A DNA stretch of 64,000 nucleotides. Origin: G963556115 sp963666605. GTDB lineage: Bacteria; Planctomycetota; SZUA-567. The notes under the pieces are model-generated. The model saw nothing but the letters and a program-made list of their open reading frames with translations. It had not been told where the DNA came from and made no database searches. Below are positions 1 through 8,667 of the stretch, in pieces (position 1 is the stretch's first letter; each line of letters starts with the position of its first letter). The position numbers and the translations under genes were made by a program. The stretch is from positions 1,860,001 through 1,924,000 of the forward strand of contig OZ223208.1 in the NCBI GenBank assembly GCA_965140405.1, written 5' to 3'.

Positions 1-520
1 GAATCTGAAGAAGAGGAAGAGGATCTATCTGCACTACTTGCTGAGTGTCGTGAAGAGTTTAGGCCAGAAGAATCTGAAGAAGAGGAAGAGGATCTATCTG
101 CACTGCTTGCTGAGTGCCGTGAAGAGTTTAGGCCAGAAGAACCTGAAGAAGAGGAAGAAGATCTATCTGCACTGCTTGCTGAGTGTCGTGAAGAGTTTAG
201 GCCAGAAGAACCTGAAGAAGAGGACGAAGATCTATCTGCACTACTTGCCGAGTGTCGTGAAGAGTTTAGGCCAGAAGAATCTGAAGAAGAGGAAGAAGAT
301 CTATCTGCACTACTTGCCGAGTGTCGTGAAGAGTTTAGGCCAGAAGAATCCGAGGAAGAGGAAGAGGATCTATCTGCGTTGCTTGCTGAGTGCCGTGAAG
401 AGTTTAGGCCAGAAGAACCTGAAGAAGAGGAAGAAGATCTATCTGCGCTGCTTGCCGAGTGCCGTGAAGAGTTTAGACCTGAGGAGCATGAAGAGGAAGA
501 AGGGGAGTTGTCTGGACTAA
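1..520 (+). repeat. 69-bp tandem repeat array inside the acidic protein gene
   Basis: Units begin at 1, 70, 139, 208, 277, 346 and 415, with a degenerate partial unit from 484. Each is exactly 69 bp (23 codons), so the reading frame is kept. Copies differ mainly at third positions (gaa/gag, tgt/tgc, cta/ctg/ttg) and at one Ser/Pro codon. The array is cut by the left window edge, so the true copy number is unknown. Confidence 0.95.
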
Positions 521-1953
521 TCTCAGGGTCTGATAGCCTTGATGAAATAATGACTGAATATGAGGATATTTTAGATCAGCTACCAGGCAGTGATAATGAC
601 TTTAGCACTGGTGACATGTTCGACAATAGTGAAGATGATCTTGCTGATTTACTGGAAACACTAGATGATGATGAAAATAATAATGATGCAATATCTATTA
701 GTGATGAGTATGATTTTGATGATAGTATTGCAAGCGATGAAGATGAAATGTCTGATTTGTTAGAGGGGTTGGATTCTGAAAATAGTTTTAATAATAGTGA
801 TAGTGAGAGAGATGTTACTACTGATGGCCGCTTGGAACTGCTAGATGGGTTGGTTGGGGATAGCTTTGCTGGTAATGACTTGTCATTTAAAGGTGATGTG
901 GAAAATATTGATAACGCTAGTAAAAATGACGATAATATTTGGATCACTGCAAACCATGAAGATAGTGATTTAATGGGTGGGTGGATAGAACAAGATAGTT
1001 CGGATGATGAAAATATTGAAATTAACGATGATAATGATTTTTTAGAACCGGAGGAAAATATAGTGACTGATAAGAATGATGATGAAATGCTTGATATTGA
1101 AAACGACTCTTCTGATTTTGATTCTGACGAAGATTTAGATTCGTTACTGGAAGATTTGACTACAGATTCATCCTTCTCAGGTCATGATGATGATGATGAA
1201 GATGAACTTGTTGATGCGCTTAATGAAGCTATTAGCTCGTTAGAGGAGAATAGTGATTCATTAGATAGTGGCTCTATAGGTGATTTGATGGAATCTGCTT
1301 TTGATATTGATAGTGAATTTGATACAGAACAAGAGGAAGCGGCAGCAGCTGAAATCTCTGAGCCTGGACTGAATGCTTTTGACTTTGGCGATGAGGATCA
1401 TCTTGTAGAAATCGATACTTCAGAGTTGGATGATGAGGTTAGCACTGGTGAGCAATCAAGTGATTTCTTTGATGAACTAGACCATGAAATTGATGCTCTT
1501 GTTGAAGAGACGATTCATGATGTTGAGGAAAATGGTTTTGATTCTGAGCTTTATGACGATAGTGACATTGGCGATAATGAAAATAATGACGATAACGTTA
1601 ATGATGATGATGATTTTGTTGTTGGAGTTCAGACAGTACCGGTACCAAAATCAAGTGTTGATCTTTCCGAAGATATGGATGATATTGATGATGAGGATGT
1701 TGACCAAATGCTAATTGATATGGGATTTGGTGGCGATGGATTGCTGCATAATAAGTTTGGTGCTAATAAAGAAAAGTTATTGTCACATCTAATCTCTAGG
1801 TTTGAATACCTAGCTCGTAAAAAACTTGATTCATTCCCTGAAGCTCAGGCGGAAATTGTTAAGAGCATAAATCTAAAAATTGAGATTGATCTGAAGTTTG
1901 GTGAGTTTTTGACAGACGGTGAAGATGATAGCCTCTTCAATCTGGATGTGTAG
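1..1953 (+). CDS. Acidic tandem-repeat protein of unknown function (5' end outside window)
   Basis: The frame is open from the first base, so the start lies to the left. The first ~170 residues are seven full copies plus part of an eighth of a 23-residue unit with core DLSALLAECREEFRPEE preceded by a run of Glu. The rest is dominated by Asp, Glu, Ser and Asn (many DDD/NDD/SDE tracts), with short recurring LxxLLxxL-like segments such as DLADLLETL, MSDLLEGL and DLDSLLEDL. A less acidic C-terminal ~80 residues (from about nt 1700, DQMLIDMGFGG onward) contains a predicted helical stretch and may be a folded domain. I see no signal peptide or membrane segment in the visible part. I do not recognise a family. 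The next gene encodes another acidic protein 47 bases downstream, so the two are probably co-transcribed. Confidence 0.8.
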   Translation, partial: ESEEEEEDLSALLAECREEFRPEESEEEEEDLSALLAECREEFRPEEPEEEEEDLSALLAECREEFRPEEPEEEDEDLSALLAECREEFRPEESEEEEEDLSALLAECREEFRPEESEEEEEDLSALLAECREEFRPEEPEEEEEDLSALLAECREEFRPEEHEEEEGELSGLISGSDSLDEIMTEYEDILDQLPGSDNDFSTGDMFDNSEDDLADLLETLDDDENNNDAISISDEYDFDDSIASDEDEMSDLLEGLDSENSFNNSDSERDVTTDGRLELLDGLVGDSFAGNDLSFKGDVENIDNASKNDDNIWITANHEDSDLMGGWIEQDSSDDENIEINDDNDFLEPEENIVTDKNDDEMLDIENDSSDFDSDEDLDSLLEDLTTDSSFSGHDDDDEDELVDALNEAISSLEENSDSLDSGSIGDLMESAFDIDSEFDTEQEEAAAAEISEPGLNAFDFGDEDHLVEIDTSELDDEVSTGEQSSDFFDELDHEIDALVEETIHDVEENGFDSELYDDSDIGDNENNDDNVNDDDDFVVGVQTVPVPKSSVDLSEDMDDIDDEDVDQMLIDMGFGGDGLLHNKFGANKEKLLSHLISRFEYLARKKLDSFPEAQAEIVKSINLKIEIDLKFGEFLTDGEDDSLFNLDV

Positions 1954-2000
1954 AGGCAAATATTGCTCAATGTGTTTTATGGTTTTATTGAATTGGTAAA

Positions 2001-2558
2001 TTGAATATAGTGAAGAATATAAATAACTTTGATGATGAGAATATTGAGTTCTCTAAACAGGATGTACCCTCTGATAAGAAATATGATAATGTGTTTGTCG
2101 AGTTTGATGATAGTGAGTTCGATTGTGATTTTGTTGAGGGGCAGATTGTTGAAGTACAGGAAGAATGTGTTGGTGAAGCAATTGAGTTGGACTCTGAGCT
2201 TGATGTCGATATTATCGAGATTGACTTGAATGATTTATCTACTACTTCTGAAGAATTGGAACAAAGTAATGCAGGAGATATTTATACTGTAAATAAACAT
2301 ATCGAGCATGATTTATCAAGTAGCGAAGAAGTTATGCTTCAAGATGAAGATGATACTGAGATAGATGAAGATATTGAGTCCCAACTTTCTAGCAGTACTG
2401 TTAAGGATAGTTATTCTAGTGATACCGAATCTATCGAAAAGGATGAAAGCTGGCTAACAGGTCAATGGTCAGAAGATACTCTTAGTAAGGTGATATTGTT
2501 GCTTTTTGTTGCTTTTGGCCTATTATTTGTCTTATATGTTTTAAAACTAGTTTTTTAG
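2001..2558 (+). CDS. Acidic protein with C-terminal membrane anchor, unknown function
   Basis: A 185-residue protein rich in Asp, Glu and Ser (DDENIEF, DDSEFDCDF, LDVDIIEIDLNDL). It ends in one strongly hydrophobic segment (about residues 162-184, VILLLFVAFGLLFVLYVL), so it looks like a tail-anchored protein with its acidic part in the cytoplasm. No signal peptide is visible. The start is uncertain: no ATG lies near the N-terminus, TTG at 2001 and GTG at 2010 are both possible, and neither has a clear ribosome binding site. It follows the repeat protein by 47 bases and precedes a strong terminator, so the two acidic genes probably form one unit. I recognise no family. Confidence 0.65.
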   Translation: MNIVKNINNFDDENIEFSKQDVPSDKKYDNVFVEFDDSEFDCDFVEGQIVEVQEECVGEAIELDSELDVDIIEIDLNDLSTTSEELEQSNAGDIYTVNKHIEHDLSSSEEVMLQDEDDTEIDEDIESQLSSSTVKDSYSSDTESIEKDESWLTGQWSEDTLSKVILLLFVAFGLLFVLYVLKLVF

Positions 2559-2590
2559 TAGTATAAATTTTGAGTTTGATTGTAATTTAT

Positions 2591-2617
2591 ACGGTCGGTT
2601 TATTACCGACCGTTTTC
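2591..2617 (+). terminator. Rho-independent terminator after the acidic gene pair
   Basis: Perfect 9-bp stem ACGGTCGGT / ACCGACCGT with the 5-base loop TTATT, followed by TTTT after the second arm. It lies 33 bases after the stop of the anchored acidic protein and just before the CCA-enzyme gene. Confidence 0.85.
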
Positions 2618-2640
2618 ATATTAATTAGGTGGCGTTTGCA

Positions 2641-3969
2641 ATGTATATCGATTCTAGTGCACAGTTCATTATAGAAACTCTAAAAGGTAATGGGTATGAA
2701 GCGTACCTTGTAGGTGGGTGTGTAAGAGATTATATGCTCGGCGTAGTAGCAAAAGATTGGGATATTGTTACTTCTGCTACTCCAGATCAAGTTGAAGAAT
2801 TATTTGAGAAGACTGTTGCGGTAGGTAAGGCATTCGGTGTGATCGTTGTCATTTTAAATGGTTCTGAGTATGAGGTTGCGACATTTAGAACAGATGGAGA
2901 GTATGTTGATGGTAGGAAGCCAATAAGTGTTAAATTTTCCTCAGCTTTAGAAGATGTAAAGAGAAGGGATTTTACTGTTAATGCATTGCTTTTTGATACG
3001 ACAAAAGGGGACTTAGTTGATTATGTCGGAGGAAAAGAGGATCTGGCGAATAAAATTATTCGTACTGTTGGTGACCCAGAAAAGAGATTTTTAGAAGATC
3101 ATTTACGCCTTTTACGAGCTGTAAGATTTTCTCTTAAAACTGGCTTTAACATCGAAAATGAAACATTTACAGCTGTTAAAAAGCTAGCAGGACTTGTTCG
3201 CACAGTTAGTGTTGAAAGAATATCTAGTGAGCTATTAAAAATGCTTACATGCTCTGGGGCTGGAAGTGCGCTCTCTCTTTTATATGAATCGAATCTTTTG
3301 CAACATGTATTACCAGAGGCATTACCACTAAAAGGCTGTCCACAGCCTCCAGAGTTTCATCCCGAAGGTGATGTATTTAAGCATACTGAGATGATGCTGG
3401 ATATATTTTCAAGAAATATCCCTGATGGTAGGTTTGAGCAAGAGGTGCTTGCTTGGGCTATACTTCTTCATGACATTGCAAAGCCATTAGTTATATCTGT
3501 TGATGGCAGGATAAGGTTTAATCGTCATGATTATAAAAGTGCGGAGATGAGTGATGAGATTCTTGCTAGATTTAAGAGACCTAGAAAAGTTATAGAAGCG
3601 GTGCATGAGATTATTGGTAGGCATATACATTTTGCAACTCTACCAAAAATGCGACTACCTAAGAGGCGAAGATTTTTACAAGATCCCCTATTCTCATTGC
3701 ACTTGGAGCTGCACAGAATAGATTGTGAAGCTAGTCACGGACTGCTTGATACGTACTACTACGGTGTGACTGCTCTTGAAGAAGAAAGAAGTTTACCTCC
3801 TGAGGAAGTATCACTTCTAGGTGGAAGAGATTTAATTGAGATGGGATATAAGCCTGGGCCGTTATTTAGTAAAATTCTTTCTGCGATGAAGGATGCTCAG
3901 CTTGAAGGTGTTCTTAAAACTCGTGAAGAAGCTCAAGAGTGGCTAAATAAGAATTATAGTAATATTTAA
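2641..3969 (+). CDS. cca: CCA-adding enzyme / tRNA nucleotidyltransferase with HD domain
   Basis: Class II nucleotidyltransferase that builds or repairs the 3' CCA end of tRNA in the cytoplasm. Visible motifs: the head motif VGGCVRDYMLG, the metal-binding DxD in KDWDIVTSATP, RRDFTVNALLFD, and the neck motif FLEDHLRLLRAVRFS. An HD phosphohydrolase domain follows (H near EFHPEGDVFKHTEMM, then LLHDIAKP), as in many bacterial CCA enzymes. At 442 residues it has the family's usual length. I start it at ATG 2641 because AGGTGG at 2627-2632 sits 8 bases upstream; GTG at 2629 is in frame but overlaps that site. A poly(A) polymerase of the same superfamily is the alternative, but the HD domain favours the CCA enzyme. 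Confidence 0.88.
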   Translation: MYIDSSAQFIIETLKGNGYEAYLVGGCVRDYMLGVVAKDWDIVTSATPDQVEELFEKTVAVGKAFGVIVVILNGSEYEVATFRTDGEYVDGRKPISVKFSSALEDVKRRDFTVNALLFDTTKGDLVDYVGGKEDLANKIIRTVGDPEKRFLEDHLRLLRAVRFSLKTGFNIENETFTAVKKLAGLVRTVSVERISSELLKMLTCSGAGSALSLLYESNLLQHVLPEALPLKGCPQPPEFHPEGDVFKHTEMMLDIFSRNIPDGRFEQEVLAWAILLHDIAKPLVISVDGRIRFNRHDYKSAEMSDEILARFKRPRKVIEAVHEIIGRHIHFATLPKMRLPKRRRFLQDPLFSLHLELHRIDCEASHGLLDTYYYGVTALEEERSLPPEEVSLLGGRDLIEMGYKPGPLFSKILSAMKDAQLEGVLKTREEAQEWLNKNYSNI

Positions 3970-3990
3970 TTTGTAATGAAAGAAATGTAA

Positions 3991-4656
3991 ATGAATAAGT
4001 TTAAGTTTGTGATGTTTGATCTTGATGGGACTCTACTAAACACTTTAGAAGATCTTGCTGATTCAGTAAATTTTGCTCTTAATATTAATAGTTACCCAGT
4101 GCATGACTATGAAGACTACAATAATATGGTTGGAAAAGGGGCGTACAATCTTATTACGCAAGCTCTACCTGAAGATGCGCGCAATGAAGAGATTATTAAA
4201 AAAGTTCTTAATGATTTTTCAAATTCGTATGCAAAAAATTCTGCGGTCAAAACGAGAGTGTATGATGGGATTATTGAGGCGTTAAAACGTGTTGAGGAGA
4301 CAGGTGTTGCTATGGCAGTGCTCTCCAATAAACCTGATAGATATATGGAGGATATTAAACAAAGATATTTTGATGATATTAAGTTTAAAGCTTTTAGGGG
4401 AAAGAGAGAGGGGATTCCTGTAAAGCCCGATCCGAGTGGAGCTGAACTAATTGCGAGTGAGATTGGGGTAACTCTGGAAAATTCCATCTACATTGGTGAT
4501 AGTTCTGTAGATATTGAAACAGCAAAGAATACTGGAATGTTTGCCTGTGGAGTTTTATGGGGATTTAGAACTAAAAATGAGTTGCTAGAGTATGGTGCAG
4601 ATTTAATTGTTGATACTCCTAGTGAGCTGGCAGATTTTATTACTTCTAGTGTCTAG
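3991..4656 (+). CDS. gph: HAD-superfamily hydrolase, phosphoglycolate phosphatase-like
   Basis: A 221-residue HAD phosphatase with all four motifs: FDLDGTLLNT (nucleophile Asp) near the N-terminus, VLSNKP in the middle, then KPDP and the metal-binding YIGDSSVDIETA with GVLWGFR, which is typical of Gph/PGP-type enzymes. Residues ~15-80 form the helical cap. It probably hydrolyses a small phosphate ester in the cytoplasm; 2-phosphoglycolate is the family default, but substrate cannot be told from sequence. It lies 21 bases after cca, same strand, probably co-transcribed. Its stop overlaps the stop of the convergent kinase gene. Confidence 0.75.
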   Translation: MNKFKFVMFDLDGTLLNTLEDLADSVNFALNINSYPVHDYEDYNNMVGKGAYNLITQALPEDARNEEIIKKVLNDFSNSYAKNSAVKTRVYDGIIEALKRVEETGVAMAVLSNKPDRYMEDIKQRYFDDIKFKAFRGKREGIPVKPDPSGAELIASEIGVTLENSIYIGDSSVDIETAKNTGMFACGVLWGFRTKNELLEYGADLIVDTPSELADFITSSV

Positions 4657-6200
4657 TAGTAATTGTATGGAGTTCCGGTAAGTTTTGAAATTAATGAGGT
4701 GTATTTGAAAAACTTATCTGCATAGATATCTTTGTTTTCTGGGTTGGGATCAATACGCTCATTGAAGTGGGTCATCTTTTCTACAGCTTCTTCGAAGGTA
4801 TTATACCTACCCAACCCAATGCTGGCGCATATTGCTGCGCCTAGTGCATTGGTATTGGTACATTTTGTCGTCTCTACTGGTACTTGGAGTGTGTCTGCAA
4901 ACATCTGTGCCCACTCTCTTGAGGCTGAGCCTCCTCCGGAGAGCTTTACTAGTAGAGTCTGAGGGATAGAAGTAAACATGTTATGTAGCTGGTAGAGGTG
5001 TGAAAAAGTTAGGCCTTCGTAAATAGCACGTATAATATGCTCCTGTTTGTCAGACATTCTTAAATTAAAAAATGTTGCCTTGAGTTCACTTCCATTTTTT
5101 ATCTCTGACCCGATATTTGATCCAAAGATAAATGGTAAAAAGACAATGTCTGTATCCTCAGGCTTTGTCGATGCAAGTGCACGATTGGTAAGTTCAAAAA
5201 TAGAGATACCTTCTTTCTTTGCTCTTAATCTTTCCTTGGGTAGGAAGTTCTCAATATACCAGTCAATATTACTGGTAGAGGTAGCTCTATTTTCAGAAAC
5301 CGTCCAGTGATTCTTGTTTGGATGTATGCGGGTAGAAAAAATTCTATCCTCTACTTGCGGTGTTGTTGTTAAGTATTGATCGACTGTCCAAGATCCAGCC
5401 AAAATGTTTAGTAATAGGTTCTCTTTGTTTTTAGTATTTACAAGGCCTGATGCTAACGATGAGCCTACCACGTCACATATACCAGTTATAACAGGTGTAC
5501 CTGCGTTTAGTCCAGTCTCCACTGCTGCTACCTCTGTAACGTGACCATGCAGATCGGTGCTCTCTTTTACCTCTGGTAGAAGGTGCTTGTACTTTAGTAT
5601 TCCTAATAAATCAAGTAATCTATCATCATACCTGTGCTCTTTTACATTGTACAGTGATACAGCAGAAATGTCAGTCTTATCGGTAGAAATGTTGCCGGTA
5701 AGGCGGTAATTTGAGTAATCTTTAGCTAGGAGAAGGTGCGTACTTTTATGAATTATTTCAGGGTTATACAGGTCAAGCCATTTGAGAATCATTGTTGACT
5801 GTCCAGCCCAAACTGTTTGTAAGGTATATTGTCTCAACTTTCTTTCATCTTCTTGGTCGAAGAGCTCTTGAACAAGATCTTTTGCTCTTGAATCTCTGCT
5901 AGCTATTGCGCCGCATGATGGCCTTCCGTCTTTATCCAATAGAATAAGGCCGTTACCATAACCTACACTAGTTACGCCAATAATATCATTTGGTGATACA
6001 TTTGATAATACTAGAACTTTTTTGATTAGCTTAGTAATTGTATCCCAGATTTTATCTAGGTCTCTAGTGTATTGGTTTGGGTGGGTATATGTGAACGGAA
6101 GGTTGGTCTTGGTCTCTCCAATCTCCTTGCCTTCTAGGTCAAATATGGCTGTCTTAATGAAAGCACACCCTGTGTCAATAACAAGTATATACTCTGGCAT
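4653..6200 (-). CDS. FGGY-family carbohydrate kinase
   Basis: A 515-residue sugar kinase of the ribokinase-unrelated ASKHA fold. The N-terminal phosphate-binding loop is ILVIDTGCAFIKTAIFD; a VTSVGYGNGLILLD segment follows; the C-terminal nucleotide-binding motif is LLVKLSGGGSASREWAQMFAD, followed by ALGAAICASIGLG. Length is normal for L-xylulose, L-ribulose or D-xylulose kinases. It phosphorylates a pentulose or related sugar with ATP; which one is unclear, L-xylulokinase-like by general look. Start ATG 6200 follows an AAGGT site. It lies downstream of the AraC gene on the same strand, after a 328-base gap that could hold its own promoter, and is probably controlled by that regulator. Confidence 0.85.
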   Translation of the reverse strand: MPEYILVIDTGCAFIKTAIFDLEGKEIGETKTNLPFTYTHPNQYTRDLDKIWDTITKLIKKVLVLSNVSPNDIIGVTSVGYGNGLILLDKDGRPSCGAIASRDSRAKDLVQELFDQEDERKLRQYTLQTVWAGQSTMILKWLDLYNPEIIHKSTHLLLAKDYSNYRLTGNISTDKTDISAVSLYNVKEHRYDDRLLDLLGILKYKHLLPEVKESTDLHGHVTEVAAVETGLNAGTPVITGICDVVGSSLASGLVNTKNKENLLLNILAGSWTVDQYLTTTPQVEDRIFSTRIHPNKNHWTVSENRATSTSNIDWYIENFLPKERLRAKKEGISIFELTNRALASTKPEDTDIVFLPFIFGSNIGSEIKNGSELKATFFNLRMSDKQEHIIRAIYEGLTFSHLYQLHNMFTSIPQTLLVKLSGGGSASREWAQMFADTLQVPVETTKCTNTNALGAAICASIGLGRYNTFEEAVEKMTHFNERIDPNPENKDIYADKFFKYTSLISKLTGTPYNYY

Positions 6201-6528
6201 AATTATACCTTAAATCTAAATAGCCTTAGTTAACTGAAAATTATTCTGAAACAATACTATTGTCAATTATTTCAAGTACACCTGATACAACCGATTAAAT
6301 ATACTATAACTAAATATGATCTTTCGTCAATGCATATTAATTGTATGAACAATACATTTGGTTGTATCCTGAGTTACAAAATAAAATAAGCTGTATAGTT
6401 TGATTGGATAATTTTTATTGTTATTACTTATAAATTTAATAAATAATAAAATATACTATTGATATAGTTGTATTTTGCATGTGCGGAAAATATTATTACC
6501 TTCACTTGGTGTTGAAATATAATAATAT
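6201..6528. promoter_or_regulatory. AT-rich gap between AraC gene and kinase, candidate kinase promoter region
   Basis: No gene fits in these 328 bases. A 9-bp inverted repeat GATACAACC (6285-6293) / GGTTGTATC (6360-6368) has arms 66 bases apart, and TGTAT-N5-ATACA lies just before the right arm. The position, 90-165 bases upstream of the kinase start, suits operator sites, but this is inference. Confidence 0.3.
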
Positions 6529-7419
6529 TTAATCAGTTTTACTGCGAGTTGTACGGTATTGTGAGGGACTTACCCCTATATGTATTTTGAAAAGTCTTGA
6601 GAAGTAGTATTGGTTACTGTAACCAAGCAGGTATGAAATTTCTTTTACAGTCTTATTTGTTTGATATAGATACTCTGATGCTAGGTGCATCTTAAGGTTG
6701 ATAAAGTATGTTATTGGTGCGGTACCTGTTTGCTCTTTAAATATTGTTGTAAAGTATGAAGGGGAGTACCCTGCTATATCTGAGGCCTCTTCAAGCGAGA
6801 TATCTTTGTGTAAATTATCTTTCATGTATTTTATACTCTCTCCGATCGGATCAGGTTCTTTATTATCAGATAAAATTCTATCCCGGAATAAAAAGCTTCC
6901 AATGATATGCCATAATGTCATACTTGCATATGCAGCGTTCTGAAGGGTAAATCCCATAAGTAGGGTTGAGAAAATATCATGAAATAAGGATGTTAGTTCA
7001 GATTGCTTGGAGTATATTGCGTAAGGTTTCCCATAGGTGATGTTGAATTCTGAAATTAGTTCATTACTCTGTGTTCCGGTAAAATGTACCCAGTATATAC
7101 TCCAGCCACTAATACTTCCGTATGCGTGGGACATCCCTTTAGGGATAATCATAAAGTGATCTTCATCTATTGCATATTCGTCAGCCCCAACATGAGAGTA
7201 TCCACTACCTTTGATATTATAAACGAGTGTATGGAAGTCGTCGTCGTTTGGCTTTGGATTGTAATGGTAATGTTCTTTAGTATTTGGGTAGTAGCCAATA
7301 TCAGTGAGAAATAGTTGTGAGAAGGATGGATGTTTACTCAGCTCTGTTAAAAGTGAGTTTGGAGTCATAAATATAACCTGCTCCTCTGTGCTATCGATGT
7401 GTTTGTCCTCATGAGGCAT
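6529..7419 (-). CDS. AraC-family transcriptional regulator
   Basis: A 296-residue protein with an N-terminal cupin-type sugar-sensing domain (about residues 30-150; HYHYNPKPNDDDFHTLVY, then IIPKGMSHAYG) and a C-terminal double helix-turn-helix (about 195-290; ISLEEASDIAGYSPSYFT, then VKEISYLLGYSNQYYFSRLFK, then GVSPSQYR), the AraC/XylS signature. Start ATG 7419 has AGGAG 8-9 bases upstream. It is divergent from the URO-D-like gene and upstream of the FGGY kinase, so it probably controls both in response to a sugar. Confidence 0.9.
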   Translation of the reverse strand: MPHEDKHIDSTEEQVIFMTPNSLLTELSKHPSFSQLFLTDIGYYPNTKEHYHYNPKPNDDDFHTLVYNIKGSGYSHVGADEYAIDEDHFMIIPKGMSHAYGSISGWSIYWVHFTGTQSNELISEFNITYGKPYAIYSKQSELTSLFHDIFSTLLMGFTLQNAAYASMTLWHIIGSFLFRDRILSDNKEPDPIGESIKYMKDNLHKDISLEEASDIAGYSPSYFTTIFKEQTGTAPITYFINLKMHLASEYLYQTNKTVKEISYLLGYSNQYYFSRLFKIHIGVSPSQYRTTRSKTD

Positions 7420-7495
7420 AGGAAGTACTCCTAAAAAAAACTAATAGTTATATAGTGTATTATTATAGTAAGATGCGCAATTGTTTAAAAGATAA

Positions 7496-7523
7496 ATATG
7501 TAGTAAACTAGATATGTAGTAAA
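7496..7523. promoter_or_regulatory. Direct repeat, candidate AraC operator
   Basis: ATATGTAGTAAA occurs exactly at 7496-7507 and 7512-7523, 16 bases apart start to start, in the 156-base divergent region between the AraC gene and the URO-D-like gene. Tandem half-sites about 1.5 helical turns apart are typical for AraC-type dimers. Binding is inferred from position and form only. Confidence 0.4.
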
Positions 7524-7575
7524 GTTTTATTGTATATCACCTTTTATTTTCGACTTTGAATGAAGGAGGAATATC

Positions 7576-8667
7576 ATGAACTTTGGAATTGAACGTATGG
7601 TGGACTATGGTGGCGCTATTAATAGGGTAGAGGCATGGTATAATGGAGAAGTACTTGATAGACCTCCTATAAGATTTTCAAAAAGTCATGCATTCTATAA
7701 TGAAGGAGTCAAGCTTGATAAAACACATTGGTCAACTTTGAAGGATAGGTGGTTTGATGCTGAGTATCAAGTAGATGAGTTTATCAAAGGGTTGGATAAT
7801 TTGAGCAGAAAGGGGGAAACCTTTCCGGTATTCTGGCCAAACTTGGGGCCGGAAATTTATTCAGCACTATTTGGCCCAGAATTGGAGTTTGGAGATGTTA
7901 CAGCTTGGGCCAATCCAACACTAAAAAATGCCGAAGATATTTTTGCTGCACAGGAACTCGTCTTTTCTAAAAAGAATCCATACTACATTAACTTATTAGA
8001 ACAGACCAAGATAGCTCTGGAAAAGTGTAAGAATAGATATATCGTAGGTACTACTAGTTGGGCAACAGGAGTAAATACACTTGCCGCTTGGATAGAGCCT
8101 GAACAGCTATGTAAGGATTTATTGACATATCCAGAGGCAGTAAATAATTTATTAAGAAAGACTGAAAAAGACTTTCGTGAGATCTATGATGTGTTTTATA
8201 ATCTTATTACTGTTGAGCATGGACAACCATCTGCTTCTTGGTTGAGCATACCGACAATTTCAGGTAAACAACATATATTAAAGGCGGATTTTTCCAATCT
8301 TATATCAACAGATCTCTTCGATCAATTCTGTAAGCCTTCTTTAGAGTTTGAATCAAATATAATGGATAGAGTGATATTTCATATGGACGGTAAGGGTATG
8401 GCTAATCACATTGAGTCTATTCTTAGCATCGATAATATTCATGCCATAGAGTGGGAGCAGGGGCTTGGTCGTGATGCACCTATTATGCAGTGGGTAGGAC
8501 TTATTAAATTGATTCAGTCTCAAGGTAAGTCGTTGGTTATCAATCTTACATTGAGTGAACTAAAACCATTTATGTCAGAAGTCTCTCCTGAGGGAATATT
8601 ACTGCGTGTTTCAGCAGATGACAGTGTTCAAGATGATATTCTCGAAAAGCTTTTGCATTGGAAATAG
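7576..8667 (+). CDS. URO-D / methyltransferase-like protein
   Basis: A 363-residue protein resembling the uroporphyrinogen decarboxylase-like (TIM-barrel) proteins that anaerobic bacteria often keep beside sugar or corrinoid methyltransferase genes. Segments supporting this are GAINRVEAWYNGEVLDRPPI near the N-terminus, PVFWPNLGPEIYSALFG, and the C-terminal IFHMDGKGMANHIESIL followed by AIEWEQGLG. It is probably not a haem enzyme, since no other haem genes are near. Start ATG 7576 follows AAGGAGG at 7563-7569. It is divergent from AraC and stands alone downstream, so it is likely induced by the same signal. Function in the sugar pathway is unknown. Confidence 0.65.
   Translation: MNFGIERMVDYGGAINRVEAWYNGEVLDRPPIRFSKSHAFYNEGVKLDKTHWSTLKDRWFDAEYQVDEFIKGLDNLSRKGETFPVFWPNLGPEIYSALFGPELEFGDVTAWANPTLKNAEDIFAAQELVFSKKNPYYINLLEQTKIALEKCKNRYIVGTTSWATGVNTLAAWIEPEQLCKDLLTYPEAVNNLLRKTEKDFREIYDVFYNLITVEHGQPSASWLSIPTISGKQHILKADFSNLISTDLFDQFCKPSLEFESNIMDRVIFHMDGKGMANHIESILSIDNIHAIEWEQGLGRDAPIMQWVGLIKLIQSQGKSLVINLTLSELKPFMSEVSPEGILLRVSADDSVQDDILEKLLHWK

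Noticed and set aside
1..520. Regular repeats resembling a CRISPR array
   Set aside because: Units are head-to-tail at 69 bp with no unique spacers and keep the reading frame of an acidic protein.
38..520. Second reading frame, Lys/Leu-rich, through the repeat array
   Set aside because: It is a shadow of the repeat period in the acidic frame; it stops at the array end and has no ribosome site.
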